64,000 bases of DNA from Phycisphaerales bacterium (GCA_029213305.1 JARGPA010000006.1:1-64000); one strand, 5' to 3'. Positions 16,815-26,532 are shown, counted from the stretch's first letter. The notes: generated from the sequence alone by a model not told the origin. Numbers and translations are program-made.

Positions 16815-18053
16815 ATGCCCTATCTGTTGCTCTTTTATATGTGCATCTCTTCAAATTTGTACGGACAGTCCGATAGCAAAATATTTCTCAACGAGAAGGC
16901 TATAAAATATTGGTGTTCCGACAGTGGAAAATTTGGGATGGGTTCCTTTCCAGACCAAGCCTTTGTAAAGGCGTCAGCCAAAGACATAGATCTCGAAAAT
17001 CCAGATACAGTTCTTCTATACATCCTTGAGTCTCTTCAGGAAATTAACAAGGTATATCCGACAGAGCGATATTATTACTATGCGTTTGTCTACAAAGATA
17101 AACAGATTGCAGGGAATATCCGTTTTGCGGATATCGAACAAGGTTTGGTTCATATCGCGTATTATGATATTCACGACCAGGAATATATTGTCTCAAAAAC
17201 ATTTTCAGGAAACGAGCAAATTGACATAGCTTATACTAAGGAAAACGGTGTTGTTAAGTTAGAGTATAAAGGCGTAGAAAAAACTTTTGTTTTGAATACT
17301 GAAGATTTGGATCGCTCGTCAATGGCTAAATTATTGTCGTCAGAGAAATATATCTCTGGAATTATGGATGAATCAGGTTACAAGTTTCATTTGATATACG
17401 ATGAGTCTTCAACGTATTTTTTCTATGTGCTTAATGAAGAAAATATGCCCGAAATTATTTCAAAAATTACTACAGAAAATGGGCACGAACTTTATATAGG
17501 GTCACGTTCGAGATTCGTTTTTTATCATGATGATGATTTATCGCGAAAAATTCTTATTGGGGTACTTCAAAGTAGCGTTCAATCTAATAACTACTTTGAT
17601 GGTCCGTTTGATCAAGTCCCTCCAAATCTCTCTGTAAGAGATCAGTTGCAGCAAGCGTATCCGTACGTGAGATTGCGAGGCGGGATTGATGAGCATGGCA
17701 ACTTCAAGCAGCAAGATGGGCAAAGGGTTGCTGTTTCGCCGTATATGCAATACGGTACAGTTAGGGAATTGGCTAAAAATGTGGATTTGCTTTATCGTCC
17801 GATGGAGCCTGGAAACTTGAAGTGGATTATGATGTGTCATGAATGGAAGCGTGACTTTCACCGTACATTGAATGAATACCTAGATAGCGATGATTTAACA
17901 CCCGTTACACACTCCAAAGATATCAGTAGAAAATGGCCATCGAATCATTGGTCAAAAAATAGTCAAACTTGGAAATTAGACCATTCTTATCAAACGAGTA
18001 AACAATGGGGTGCAAATGTCGCGGCTCCTTCCGATGAGGATGGGCTCGATTAG
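16815..18053 (+). CDS. Exported protein with two C-terminal WPxxH-type repeats
   Basis: A 412-residue protein with an N-terminal signal peptide (MPYLLLFYMCISSNLYG). The body, to about residue 365, is a charged, mostly beta-like region that I do not recognise. The tail contains two units of the repeat that fills the preceding protein: KWPSNHWSKNS and TWKLDHSYQTS, then KQWG and an acidic end. It starts 43 nt after the previous gene and overlaps the next, so all three are probably one operon. The shared tail suggests that the two proteins bind the same partner, assemble together, or are sorted alike. AT-rich codon use matches its neighbours in the operon. Confidence 0.75.
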   Translation: MPYLLLFYMCISSNLYGQSDSKIFLNEKAIKYWCSDSGKFGMGSFPDQAFVKASAKDIDLENPDTVLLYILESLQEINKVYPTERYYYYAFVYKDKQIAGNIRFADIEQGLVHIAYYDIHDQEYIVSKTFSGNEQIDIAYTKENGVVKLEYKGVEKTFVLNTEDLDRSSMAKLLSSEKYISGIMDESGYKFHLIYDESSTYFFYVLNEENMPEIISKITTENGHELYIGSRSRFVFYHDDDLSRKILIGVLQSSVQSNNYFDGPFDQVPPNLSVRDQLQQAYPYVRLRGGIDEHGNFKQQDGQRVAVSPYMQYGTVRELAKNVDLLYRPMEPGNLKWIMMCHEWKRDFHRTLNEYLDSDDLTPVTHSKDISRKWPSNHWSKNSQTWKLDHSYQTSKQWGANVAAPSDEDGLD

Positions 18054-18714
18054 CAGAGCTCTGATCCTTTGGTGTTTATTGATTTCAGTAGTACTACACC
18101 TTGGTGTGGTGTGTATATCCACAGCTTTTATAAAACATCCTTCAAATAGAAGAGCTTCAAAGCTCGTGTGGCCAAGAGTCTTCCCTGAACGTTGGTCAGA
18201 GATTCTAAATCTAGATGAAATAGTTGACGAACACAGTTCAAGTAATGGCATTCAGTTATCAGCATACGAACGAGAAAATCGTGTTGTTAAATTCACAAAG
18301 GTGGTAATTTACCAACAGAATAGCACAGGAACCAATATTTTCGTGGTTGAAAGAATGCAAGCAGGTTTTCCACTTAAAATGTTGTATTCATGGCGATACA
18401 AATCAAACACTTCCAATGAGTTGACGATCTATAAGCCGGCAGGCTTCTATCTTAGCGGGCTTGAAATTGGGTCCACGAGTGCCACAAGTAATTCGATGTA
18501 CGCTAAGGACTTGCCAATTGCAATACTTTATAAAGGCTTTGTAATTAATGTGGCGATGACGATGATGCTATTGGTTTTTTTATCCAGTGTTTTTAAAAAA
18601 GTAATAAAACATAATCGGTTAAAGAAAAATAATTGCCTCATCTGTTCTTATTCAAGAGAGGGCTTGTCTGGTGAGGTTTGCCCAGAATGCGGATCAGCTC
18701 TATATTCTGAGTAG
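18034..18714 (+). CDS. Two-helix membrane protein with C-terminal zinc ribbon
   Basis: About 226 residues. In-frame starts at 18010 (GTG), 18016, 18034 and 18040 are all possible; all overlap the end of the upstream gene, so translation is coupled. It has a membrane helix near the N-terminus (ALILWCLLISVVLHLG), an external domain of about 120 residues, a second helix (NVAMTMMLLVFLSSVF), then a cytoplasmic tail ending in CLICSYSREGLSGEVCPECG. That four-Cys ribbon resembles the CxxCGYDLRG...CPECG tail common in planctomycete membrane proteins. The middle domain is unrecognised. Probably the membrane component of the WPxxH operon. Confidence 0.75.
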   Translation: MRMGSISRALILWCLLISVVLHLGVVCISTAFIKHPSNRRASKLVWPRVFPERWSEILNLDEIVDEHSSSNGIQLSAYERENRVVKFTKVVIYQQNSTGTNIFVVERMQAGFPLKMLYSWRYKSNTSNELTIYKPAGFYLSGLEIGSTSATSNSMYAKDLPIAILYKGFVINVAMTMMLLVFLSSVFKKVIKHNRLKKNNCLICSYSREGLSGEVCPECGSALYSE

Positions 18715-18958
18715 TAGCGGCTAGCGACTTTGTGTTCTTCTATTTTTGGCATTTGAGTAGTTGTTTAAGCCGCTCGTTTTGTCTCTATGGCATGGCACTC
18801 AAGTCGAAGAACTTTGGATCGTCGAGTGCTGATAATTCATTCATTGAATGTGAATCTGTTACGATTTAAAGTGGGTTGCGTGGTCTCTATTGATAAAAAT
18901 GTGGCTTAAATTGGCATAAACAAGAACGAAACAGTGAATTGATAAGTATACTTGTATT

Positions 18959-19339
18959 GTGCGTAACTTCCTCGTCATCCTGATCATTAATGCTTTGATG
19001 GCTATGCCGATCATCGCAATGGGATCATCCGGCTCATGCTGTTGTACGATGGAAGAATCGAGCATGGCCAATTCGGATGAAGTTCAAGCTTCCATTAGTT
19101 GTTGTTTTGGAAACGAAGATCAATCCGAAAATGAGGAGCCCGAGTCCCCATTCCCTTGTGATGAGAGAAAATGCCCAACAACCTGCTGCACATCTGCTAT
19201 GCAGATTGCGTTGGCAACACCATGCGCCAATGGGCTCTTAGAGTCCCAGTGGTCAAATGATCTTGCAATTCCAAACGTTGAGCTTGATTTATCCCAACCT
19301 CATTTGTTGCGTTTAAAGCGACCTCCAAGAGCAGTGTGA
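18959..19339 (+). CDS. Small exported Cys-rich protein
   Basis: 126 residues from GTG 18959 (no strong ribosome site seen). A hydrophobic signal segment (NFLVILIINALMAMPIIAMG) is followed by a mature part with ten cysteines in clusters: SCCC, SCCFG, FPCDERKCP, TTCC and a single C. Such spacing suits metal binding or disulfides. No family recognised. It lies 61 bp upstream of the adaptor-ABC genes and probably belongs to their operon, perhaps as a periplasmic partner or sensor. A CDS call rests on the signal peptide and position rather than on homology. Confidence 0.6.
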   Translation: MRNFLVILIINALMAMPIIAMGSSGSCCCTMEESSMANSDEVQASISCCFGNEDQSENEEPESPFPCDERKCPTTCCTSAMQIALATPCANGLLESQWSNDLAIPNVELDLSQPHLLRLKRPPRAV

Positions 19340-19400
19340 TTTTTCGGCGCGTTCTTATGCGCGTATGTAAAAATTGACACACTGACATCTTGGAGTAGTG

Positions 19401-20966
19401 ATGATTATGAAATTGAATTCGGGTGATCCGTCCGCTTTGCCAAAGCGCGGCCTCGCACCCCTCTTGATTCCCGCCTTGGTTGTAGTATGTACACTCGGAA
19501 CGATTTTTTACAGCATTCTACCTGTGCTTCGTTCAAGTCGAACAATACAAATCGTGCAAGCGATTCATGTTCGAAATACGAATATGAATCTCGATTTAGC
19601 TGCGACTAAGGATGACGAGACCTTATTGAAGAAAACCCGAACTGTGCAAGCCGCAGGCTGGCTCGAAGCAGAACCGTTTTATGTCGCAGCGACTGCACTT
19701 ACTGATGGTGTAGTCGATGAGATGCTTGTAATCGAAGGTGATTATGTTGAGAAAGGGCAAGTTCTTGCTCGAATGGTCGATGATGACGCGAAGTTGAGAT
19801 TGGCGAGAGCGGAAGCAGAGCTCTTAAAAGCGAAAGCCTCTCGATCTAAAGCACAAGTGGCGCTCAATGCTGCGAACGAAAACTGGGCTTCACCATTCGA
19901 GTTAGAGCGAGATGTCGCGAGCAGTAGAGCTTCACTCACAGCGTTGCAAGCAGAGCTGGATCAACTATCCTCATTGATTCGTATCGAAGAGTCATTGGTT
20001 GTGAAAACTCAAGAAGAGCTCAAAAGTATGCAAATTGCATATGAACGGAATGCGGCTTCGACAATAGAGTTTGTTTCAGCTCGTGAGATTGCAAATGCGC
20101 AAAGTGCAAGATTGGAATCACTCAAAGCGAAAGGTCCAATTCTTAATGCTTCGGTTGATCGTATGAACTCGGATTTATTCGCGGCTGAAAAAGCACTGCA
20201 GTTGAGAATTGATGATCGAGCTCGGGTTGATTCAAATCAAGCGCTTCTTGATGAGGCTCATGCTCTTGTCATCCTGAGTGAAGTTCAACGAGATGAATCT
20301 CAACTTGAACTCGATCGCATGAAAATCAAAGCTCCTATTACTGGATTTGTTCAGCGCCGACTCAAAATACCAGGCGATAAAGTCGTCCGAATGATGGATT
20401 CACCGCACTCTGCCCATATTGCTCATTTGTATGACCCCTCGAAACTGCAGGTTCGTGTGGATGTACCACTTGCGGATGCATCTGAAGTCTTTGTAGGACA
20501 GAAATGCGAAGTAGTCGTTGAAGTATTTGCTGATCGAATTTTTCAAGGCGAAGTGCTCCGAGTAACAAACGAAGCAGATTTACAGAAAAACACGCTGCAA
20601 GTGAAAGTTCGTGTTGTTGATCCTGATCCATTACTTCGCCCTGAGATGCTCACAAGAGTAAAGTTTTTACCAAACTCCAAGAGTGGGGGATCGGTTCTCA
20701 ACGACAAGAACGTGAATGGTGAGATGGTGCGTGTGCCACAGAGTTCAATACAGAATCTGAGTGATGGACCTCAAGTATGGGTAGTCGCAGATCGAGCGAA
20801 TGGTAAAGGAGTACTTGTTCCAGTTCGTGTTTCCCCTATCGAGACAGTTGATAACTGGGTAACAGTTCAAGGCTTATTGCAACCAGGCGCATTGATTGCT
20901 GTGGATCCTGAAGGTTGTGTTCTCGGCGAGCGTATCCGGTTTAATTTCACACAAGGAGGTGTGTGA
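19401..20966 (+). CDS. HlyD/MacA-like periplasmic adaptor of an ABC exporter
   Basis: About 521 residues from ATG 19401 (GGAG 5 nt upstream). An N-terminal membrane anchor (LLIPALVVVCTLGTIFYSI) is followed by a lipoyl/barrel-sandwich half (VDEMLVIEGDYVEKGQVLARM), a long alpha-helical coiled-coil hairpin (about residues 135-305), the returning lipoyl half (KIKAPITGFVQRRLKIPGDKV) and beta-barrel domains. It bridges the inner-membrane ABC permeases to the outer membrane or periplasm. Its stop overlaps the ATPase start (TGATG). The hairpin is long for a MacA-type adaptor. Substrate unknown. Confidence 0.85.
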   Translation: MIMKLNSGDPSALPKRGLAPLLIPALVVVCTLGTIFYSILPVLRSSRTIQIVQAIHVRNTNMNLDLAATKDDETLLKKTRTVQAAGWLEAEPFYVAATALTDGVVDEMLVIEGDYVEKGQVLARMVDDDAKLRLARAEAELLKAKASRSKAQVALNAANENWASPFELERDVASSRASLTALQAELDQLSSLIRIEESLVVKTQEELKSMQIAYERNAASTIEFVSAREIANAQSARLESLKAKGPILNASVDRMNSDLFAAEKALQLRIDDRARVDSNQALLDEAHALVILSEVQRDESQLELDRMKIKAPITGFVQRRLKIPGDKVVRMMDSPHSAHIAHLYDPSKLQVRVDVPLADASEVFVGQKCEVVVEVFADRIFQGEVLRVTNEADLQKNTLQVKVRVVDPDPLLRPEMLTRVKFLPNSKSGGSVLNDKNVNGEMVRVPQSSIQNLSDGPQVWVVADRANGKGVLVPVRVSPIETVDNWVTVQGLLQPGALIAVDPEGCVLGERIRFNFTQGGV

Positions 20967-21670
20967 TGCCCCTTATATCATGTAACGAATTATGCAAAGA
21001 ATATGTAAAAGGTGAAACAAGAATTCGTCCCCTTGATCGTCTGAGTTTAGAGATCCCTCGGGGTGATTTTCTAGCGCTGATGGGGCCAAGTGGTAGTGGA
21101 AAAACAACACTCCTGAATCTCATAGCAGCGATTGATTCACAAACTGAAGGCTCATTGACAATTGATGGAACTGACATAAGCTCATTGTCACGAAACAAAC
21201 TCGCAGCGTGGCGTTCATCCAATATTGGATATGTATTCCAGCTCTATAACCTCGTTCCGGTTCTTACTGCGTATGAAAATGTTGAGTTGCCTTTACTGTT
21301 GCACAAACTTAATCGTGTGGAAAAGCATAATCGAATTATGCTGGCGTTAGAGCGAGTAGGAATTAGTGATCGAAAAAATCATTTTCCACGCCAATTATCA
21401 GGTGGTCAGGAACAACGCGTTGCTATCGCTCGTGCGATTGTGACAGATCCAGATATCATTGTTGCAGATGAACCAACTGGTGACCTAGATAAGAAATCAG
21501 CTCATGCCGTTATGGAACTTTTGCAGAGCTTAAATCAAGATCTAGGCAAGACAATCATCATGGTTACACATGACCCCAAGACAACACTGTATGCAAAACG
21601 AACTCTTCATCTAGACAAAGGGAGACTCGTCAAGGATGTAGAGGCTCATCAAGAGGAGGTAGAAGTATGA
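20966..21670 (+). CDS. ABC transporter ATPase (LolD/MacB type)
   Basis: About 234 residues from ATG 20966, with AGGAGGT 5 nt upstream; the start overlaps the previous stop. Complete ATPase: Walker [10 protein letters not shown] (about 40-48), Q-loop in [21 protein letters not shown], signature [14 protein letters not shown], Walker [13 protein letters not shown], and H-loop MVTHDPKT. The sequence around the Q-loop is typical of the LolD/MacB/FtsE group that drives mechanotransmission rather than classical transport. It overlaps the first permease gene by 4 bp (ATGA). Confidence 0.93.
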   Translation: MPLISCNELCKEYVKGETRIRPLDRLSLEIPRGDFLALMGPSGSGKTTLLNLIAAIDSQTEGSLTIDGTDISSLSRNKLAAWRSSNIGYVFQLYNLVPVLTAYENVELPLLLHKLNRVEKHNRIMLALERVGISDRKNHFPRQLSGGQEQRVAIARAIVTDPDIIVADEPTGDLDKKSAHAVMELLQSLNQDLGKTIIMVTHDPKTTLYAKRTLHLDKGRLVKDVEAHQEEVEV

Positions 21671-22818
21671 TAATGCTCAATTGCATTCCATATGTCATCA
21701 AGCAGATTACTCGAAATCGTGTCCGATCGATATTGACAGTGTCAGGGATCGCAATTGCGATGTTCTTATTTACTTCTGTCCAAGCAATGAATCGAGGTGT
21801 AACAATCGCAACGACTGCTACTGCGAATGACACAACTCTTGTTGTGTATCGCGAGGATCGATATTGCCCATCAACGAGTCAGTTGCCTCAGGATTATCAA
21901 GGCCGAATTGAACAGATTGAGGGGGTTGAGAGCGCAACACCGATGAAGATTGTTGTTTCGAACTGTAGAACCAGCCTCGATGTAGTTACATTTCGAGGAG
22001 TTCAGAAAAAAGAGTTTATGGATGGCCCAGGGGCAAAGTTTACTGTCGTGGAAGGATCAATTGAAGATTGGTATTCGCGCACAGATGCTGCGATCCTAGG
22101 AGAGACTCTTGCGCACAGAAGAGGATTAAAACCAGGAATGATGTTCGACGCAGCAGGGATTACTGCGTATGTCGCCGGCGTCGTTAAATCATCAAATCCA
22201 CAAGATCAAAATGTGGCTTATACGGCGCTTGAGTTCGTCCAACTAGCTGGACGAGATCAGTTGGGAATCGTAACTCAGTTTAACGTAAAAGTGACGGACT
22301 CTTCATTGCTTGATAGTGTGGCAAAGAACATCGACGAACTGTTTGAGACCGCTCAAGAGCCAACTGCTACATTTAGTGAAAAAGCATTTATTGGTCGCGT
22401 CGCTGATGATATTATCGAGCTCGTTGGGTTTGCTCGATGGTTAGGTCTTGGTTGTCTAGCTGCGGTGCTCGCATTGGTTGCGAACTCAATCATACTTGGT
22501 GTACAAAGCAGAGTGTCTGAACACGCAGTGTTACAAACTCTAGGATATTCAGCAAGACTCGTAGCAATTCTCATCATAGTTGAAGGCGTAATTTTATCCG
22601 TCATTGGAGGCGGGATCGGCGCGATCGCCTCGATCTTTGTCGCTCAGTACAGTAGCTTTGCTTTGTCAGTTGAAGGATCCACAATACCAATTGTTGCAAG
22701 CATTTCACTCCTTGTTTGGGGTTTATGTGTCTGTGGAATGATCGGAGTCGTTGCTGGACTTGTTCCTGCTATACAAGCATCAAGGCGAGAAATCGCAACC
22801 TGCTTTAGAGCTGCATAA
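21667..22818 (+). CDS. ABC permease, FtsX/MacB type (first of two)
   Basis: 383 residues: an N-terminal helix (RSILTVSGIAIAMFLFTSV), a periplasmic domain of about 220 residues, then three C-terminal helices, the FtsX/MacB fold. It should dimerise with the second permease at 22829 and be driven by the preceding ATPase. The periplasmic domain (MacB-PCD-like) would receive substrate or adaptor. The closely packed operon (4-bp overlap before, about 10 nt after) supports equal expression. No substrate can be inferred. Confidence 0.88.
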   Translation: MIMLNCIPYVIKQITRNRVRSILTVSGIAIAMFLFTSVQAMNRGVTIATTATANDTTLVVYREDRYCPSTSQLPQDYQGRIEQIEGVESATPMKIVVSNCRTSLDVVTFRGVQKKEFMDGPGAKFTVVEGSIEDWYSRTDAAILGETLAHRRGLKPGMMFDAAGITAYVAGVVKSSNPQDQNVAYTALEFVQLAGRDQLGIVTQFNVKVTDSSLLDSVAKNIDELFETAQEPTATFSEKAFIGRVADDIIELVGFARWLGLGCLAAVLALVANSIILGVQSRVSEHAVLQTLGYSARLVAILIIVEGVILSVIGGGIGAIASIFVAQYSSFALSVEGSTIPIVASISLLVWGLCVCGMIGVVAGLVPAIQASRREIATCFRAA

Positions 22819-22828
22819 GGTGAACTTC

Positions 22829-24001
22829 ATGAGACAGCTTCCTTTTTATTACGCATTTAGAAACCTTGGACGCAGCCGAGTTCGTTTGTTTGCATCCGTA
22901 ATAGGGTCTACTCTAGTTGTATTGTTAATTCTCGCATCAGGTGGATTCGTTCGTGGCATGCAACGAACGCTCACACAAGAGCAACCAATGAGTGAGAATA
23001 TAATGATCCTTGGCACTGGAAGTGAAGAAGGGGTCGAACGATCCCAGATCGAAGCTTCCGTTGCAGGTATTGCCGGTGCAAGCATATCAGGGATCAAAGA
23101 ACGAGCTGGAGTGCTTTACGTTTCACCTGAAATTCATGCAGCACTCCCAGTGCGTGAATCTGCAGACGATCAGGATGATCATCCCGCAGTGATGCGAGGC
23201 GTTCGAGCTGAAGCATTACTTGTGCATCCAGAGGTTGAGATTGTTGATGGACGTATGCCTAGACAAGGGATGGATGAATTGATGGTTGGGCAACTCGCAG
23301 CGACTCGATTGGGATTACCCAACGAGCGTTTAGGGATTGGACAGTCAATTTATTTTGATGATCGAGATTGGACAATCGTGGGGAAATTCTCTGCTCCAAA
23401 CACGGTCATGAATGCAGAAGTATGGATATCACTTACTGACCTACAGATCGCGACCAATCGAGAATCTTCCCTCTCGTGTGTAATTCTAACACTTGAAGAT
23501 GCAAGTTTTTCAGATGCTGATCTGTTTGCTAAAAGCAGGCTCGATCTAGAAATCTCTGCATTACGCGAGCGAGACTACTATGCATCAATCGCAGCATTTT
23601 ACGGCCCGATCCGCATTATGATTGTTGTAACTGCGACGCTTATCGCAAGTGGAGGAATCCTTGGAGGACTCAATACAATGTATGCAGCATTCGCGAATCG
23701 AGTTCGCGAAGTTGGGATGCTTCAAAGTCTTGGTTACACACGCAGAGCAATTATATTGAACTTGACAGAGGAGTCAGTTTTTGCTTCTGCATGCGGTGCT
23801 CTTCTTGGAGCTGCAATAGGACTTTTATTGCTCAACGGGCTAGCAGTGCGATTCTCTATGGGTGCATTCGCGATTATAATTGACGCTCCAGTTTTGTTGA
23901 TAGGTTTAGTAGGTGGATTACTTGTTGGCTTCATCGGAGCAATTCCACCTTCGATCCGATGTCTTCGATTGCCAATCACCGAGGCGCTTAAATCACATTA
24001 A
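22829..24001 (+). CDS. ABC permease, FtsX/MacB type (second of two)
   Basis: About 390 residues from ATG 22829, with AAGG upstream; the open frame extends back to 22751 but that part lies inside the previous gene. Topology matches the first permease: one N-terminal helix (FASVIGSTLVVLLILASGG), a periplasmic domain, and three helices at the end (from about VTATLIASGGILGGLNTMY, with the conserved REVGMLQSLGYTRRAI loop). Two different permeases with one ATPase imply a heterodimeric LolCE-like complex rather than a MacB homodimer. Confidence 0.88.
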   Translation: MRQLPFYYAFRNLGRSRVRLFASVIGSTLVVLLILASGGFVRGMQRTLTQEQPMSENIMILGTGSEEGVERSQIEASVAGIAGASISGIKERAGVLYVSPEIHAALPVRESADDQDDHPAVMRGVRAEALLVHPEVEIVDGRMPRQGMDELMVGQLAATRLGLPNERLGIGQSIYFDDRDWTIVGKFSAPNTVMNAEVWISLTDLQIATNRESSLSCVILTLEDASFSDADLFAKSRLDLEISALRERDYYASIAAFYGPIRIMIVVTATLIASGGILGGLNTMYAAFANRVREVGMLQSLGYTRRAIILNLTEESVFASACGALLGAAIGLLLLNGLAVRFSMGAFAIIIDAPVLLIGLVGGLLVGFIGAIPPSIRCLRLPITEALKSH

Positions 24002-24040
24002 CTATTACTCAGATTTACAGTTTAACACAAAGGAAATACA

Positions 24041-24568
24041 ATGAAACGAACTTTACTGATTACCGTTGCAGCTAGTCTGCTTTTAACAGTTACAGGATGC
24101 GAAAAAACTAGCTCAGATCAATCTAGCAGCGTTGACATAACAACACAAGAAACAGAAATGAATGCTTGGTTGTTAACCATCGCGCCGGAAGAAGCAGTAT
24201 CGATTACAACTGCAAAAGCCAATCATAAAGAAGGTGATTCTGTAGTTATCCGGGGCCGAATTGGTGGCCGATATTCACCGATTAGTTCAGAGAGCTCTGT
24301 ATTCACTATTGTTGATCTTGGTCTCCCGTACTGTGGAGAGCATGAAGAAAAAGGATGCAGTACCCCATGGGATTATTGCTGTGAGACTTCAGGAACAATC
24401 ACAAACAACTCTGCGACTGTTCAAATTGTCAGTCAAGGTAGTGTTGATCCTATTGCTGCAGGCCTGAAACCGCTCGACGAGGTTATTTTAGTTGGCACTG
24501 TAGGCCCGCGCCCAAATGAAGAAACCTTCACGATTCAAGCAACTGGTGTTTACCGTACTGATGGATAA
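24041..24568 (+). CDS. Predicted lipoprotein at the end of the ABC exporter operon
   Basis: 175 residues with a clear lipoprotein signal (LLLTVTGC, Cys20). After a Ser-rich linker, the body contains DSVVIRGRIGGRYSP, four Cys in a cluster (YCGEHEEKGC...DYCC) and a segment ending VGPRPNEETFTIQATGVY, which looks like an OB-type beta barrel. No named family. It starts 39 nt after the second permease and is followed by a terminator at 24617, so it closes the operon. It may be the substrate-binding or sensing partner of the exporter; the Cys cluster echoes the Cys-rich protein at the operon's start. Confidence 0.75.
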   Translation: MKRTLLITVAASLLLTVTGCEKTSSDQSSSVDITTQETEMNAWLLTIAPEEAVSITTAKANHKEGDSVVIRGRIGGRYSPISSESSVFTIVDLGLPYCGEHEEKGCSTPWDYCCETSGTITNNSATVQIVSQGSVDPIAAGLKPLDEVILVGTVGPRPNEETFTIQATGVYRTDG

Positions 24569-24616
24569 GCGATCCTGACACTGACTGGTTGTACAAACAT
24601 TTAAGAGTAGCAATCC

Positions 24617-24643
24617 AGCGAGTTTGCTCGCTTCTGATTTTTG
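24617..24643 (+). terminator. Terminator of the ABC exporter operon
   Basis: AGCGAG-TTTG-CTCGCT (24617-24632) followed by TCTGATTTTT. The remaining 260 bases to the next gene show no gene and no clear promoter. Confidence 0.65.
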
Positions 24644-24906
24644 TCTATGAAAGACATTTCAACAGATTGTTTCCGTCCTTCGATTCGTATCTCATGCGAG
24701 AGGAGTTTGGGACCAATGCGTGTAGGGTGCACAACCCTTGAAAGTGCCTCTTTCTTATTTGGAATAGAGATGCGCGGTCGTATTAGCTAAGTATAAAAAC
24801 ATTTCGGGCGAATAAATTTGAAATTACATTTTTTAAGTCGTTCCAAATCGGTTAACTTCTGTTCTGGGCTATTCGCTTTCTGTTGCGATTCTGAGGAGAG
24901 ACTCTG

Positions 24907-26313
24907 ATGAAATCATGTTTGTTTTTTAACGCTTTTTGCACCTATGTTGCTGTCTCCTGCTCTACTGCTTTCGCAGAGCCCTTGCCTGGATGGGCGCTAT
25001 ATTCGAATATGTTCACAACAACTGCCAAGTTGGTGGATCTCGAAGGACAGACTGTGCATACTTGGGAGAGTGACTACAACCCAGGGCTCTCCTTCTTTCT
25101 CTTAGAAAACGGATCACTGCTTAGAGCTGCGCGTGATGATTCGTTGCCCGGCCCCTCGGGTGCAGGTATCGGCGGGCGGATTCAAATCCTCAACTGGGAT
25201 AGCTCACTCGCATGGGACTACGCCGCGGCTGGACCAGATTACCGCCAGCACCATGATGTGCTCATGCTTCCATCCGGAAATATCCTCGCGATAGTATGGG
25301 AACGACACACCGCAGCCGAGGCAATTGCGATGGGGCGAGACCCACTCAATGTCGGCGCCTTTGTGCATTCAGAAACAATCATCGAGATTGAACCGACTGG
25401 TCCAACCACCGGCGATATCGTTTGGCAATGGCGCGCTTGGGAACACATGGTCCAGAATCATGACCCGATGCTTCCCAATTTTGCAAACCCGGCGGACCAT
25501 CCAGAACGAATCGATATCAACTTCACACCTCGCGGGGGTATGGATCCGGATTGGCTTCATTTCAATGCGATTAACTACAATGAGGAACTTGATCAACTCA
25601 TCATGAGCGCCAATGCATTCGATGAGTTCTGGATCATTTCTCGAGCCGATGATTCTACAGGCGATCTGATATATCGGTGGGGAAATCCAGCAGCCTATTC
25701 GATGGGAACCATCGATGACCAAACACTCTTTAATCAACACTATCCGCACTGGATCGAGGAAGGTCTACCAGGTGCAGGAAACATCCTGATCTATAACAAC
25801 GGCGTCGGTCGACCAGAGGGGCAGTACTCCTCTGTGGATGAAATCGTACTGCCTCCAATGAACATGGACGGCACTTATTTCCGTGAGTCTGGAGAGACGT
25901 ACGGCCCCGACGCGGCGGTATGGACATGCGATAATGTCGACGGCATTCAATTCTACTCTCCGATTATTTCGAGCGCTCAACGACTATCCAACGGCAATAC
26001 ATTTGTCTGCGTAGGGCAACCAGGTGATATGTTCGAGGTCAATGAAGACTGCGAACAGCAATGGGAACACTTTGATGGCGCAATGCAGTTCAGAGCAGCA
26101 AGGATCGATGAGCGTGATGTACGGCTGCGAGATCTCTTGTGGTGCGCTCCTGACCTCGCTGAGCCTTACAACGAGTTGAACTTCTTCGATGTGTCCGCGT
26201 TCTTAGCTGGTTACAGCTCAAGCGACCCGATCGCAGATCTAGATGGAAATGGGATCTTCAACTTCTTCGATGTGAGCGCTTTCTTGAACGCATTTAGTTC
26301 TGGTTGCCCATGA
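24907..26313 (+). CDS. Arylsulfotransferase-like exported protein with GC-type dockerin
   Basis: 468 residues. A signal peptide (ending about STAFA) is followed by an arylsulfotransferase-like beta-propeller: GWALYSNMF, LVDLEGQTVHTWESDYNPG, HHDVLMLPSGNILAIVWERH, DPDWLHFNAINYNEELDQLI, SNGNTFVCVGQPGDMFEV. Catalytic activity is not proven. Residues about 425-468 are two dockerin-like units, NFFDVSAFLAGYSS and DLDGNGIFNFFDVSAFLNAF, ending SGCP, the GC-type dockerin anchor of Phycisphaerae. GGAGAG precedes the ATG. Single-gene unit, probably displayed on the cell surface or in the periplasm. Confidence 0.85.
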   Translation: MKSCLFFNAFCTYVAVSCSTAFAEPLPGWALYSNMFTTTAKLVDLEGQTVHTWESDYNPGLSFFLLENGSLLRAARDDSLPGPSGAGIGGRIQILNWDSSLAWDYAAAGPDYRQHHDVLMLPSGNILAIVWERHTAAEAIAMGRDPLNVGAFVHSETIIEIEPTGPTTGDIVWQWRAWEHMVQNHDPMLPNFANPADHPERIDINFTPRGGMDPDWLHFNAINYNEELDQLIMSANAFDEFWIISRADDSTGDLIYRWGNPAAYSMGTIDDQTLFNQHYPHWIEEGLPGAGNILIYNNGVGRPEGQYSSVDEIVLPPMNMDGTYFRESGETYGPDAAVWTCDNVDGIQFYSPIISSAQRLSNGNTFVCVGQPGDMFEVNEDCEQQWEHFDGAMQFRAARIDERDVRLRDLLWCAPDLAEPYNELNFFDVSAFLAGYSSSDPIADLDGNGIFNFFDVSAFLNAFSSGCP

Positions 26314-26532
26314 TATCGTTGAGCACAAAAGCGAGTATATGAGTTCTATATTTGGATTTCGGATCATCAATAGTGATCAACCGATTTGAGAACACGCTGG
26401 CTTTGTAAGATCGTTTTTTGCTCAAATCTCTGAAAATTTGCTGGTACAGCAATCTGTCATTGTTTGAATTTCGAAGAGGGTTGAGCGAATTTTACAAATA
26501 CAAAATGCTTGATTACATTTAGCGATTTGTAA

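Noticed and set aside
18781-18840. Fifth tRNA-Ala repeat near ATGGCATGGCACTC
   Set aside because: Only a short chance match; the anticodon stem, AGGTC, T arm, phased AGTCC sites and TGACCCGC are all missing.
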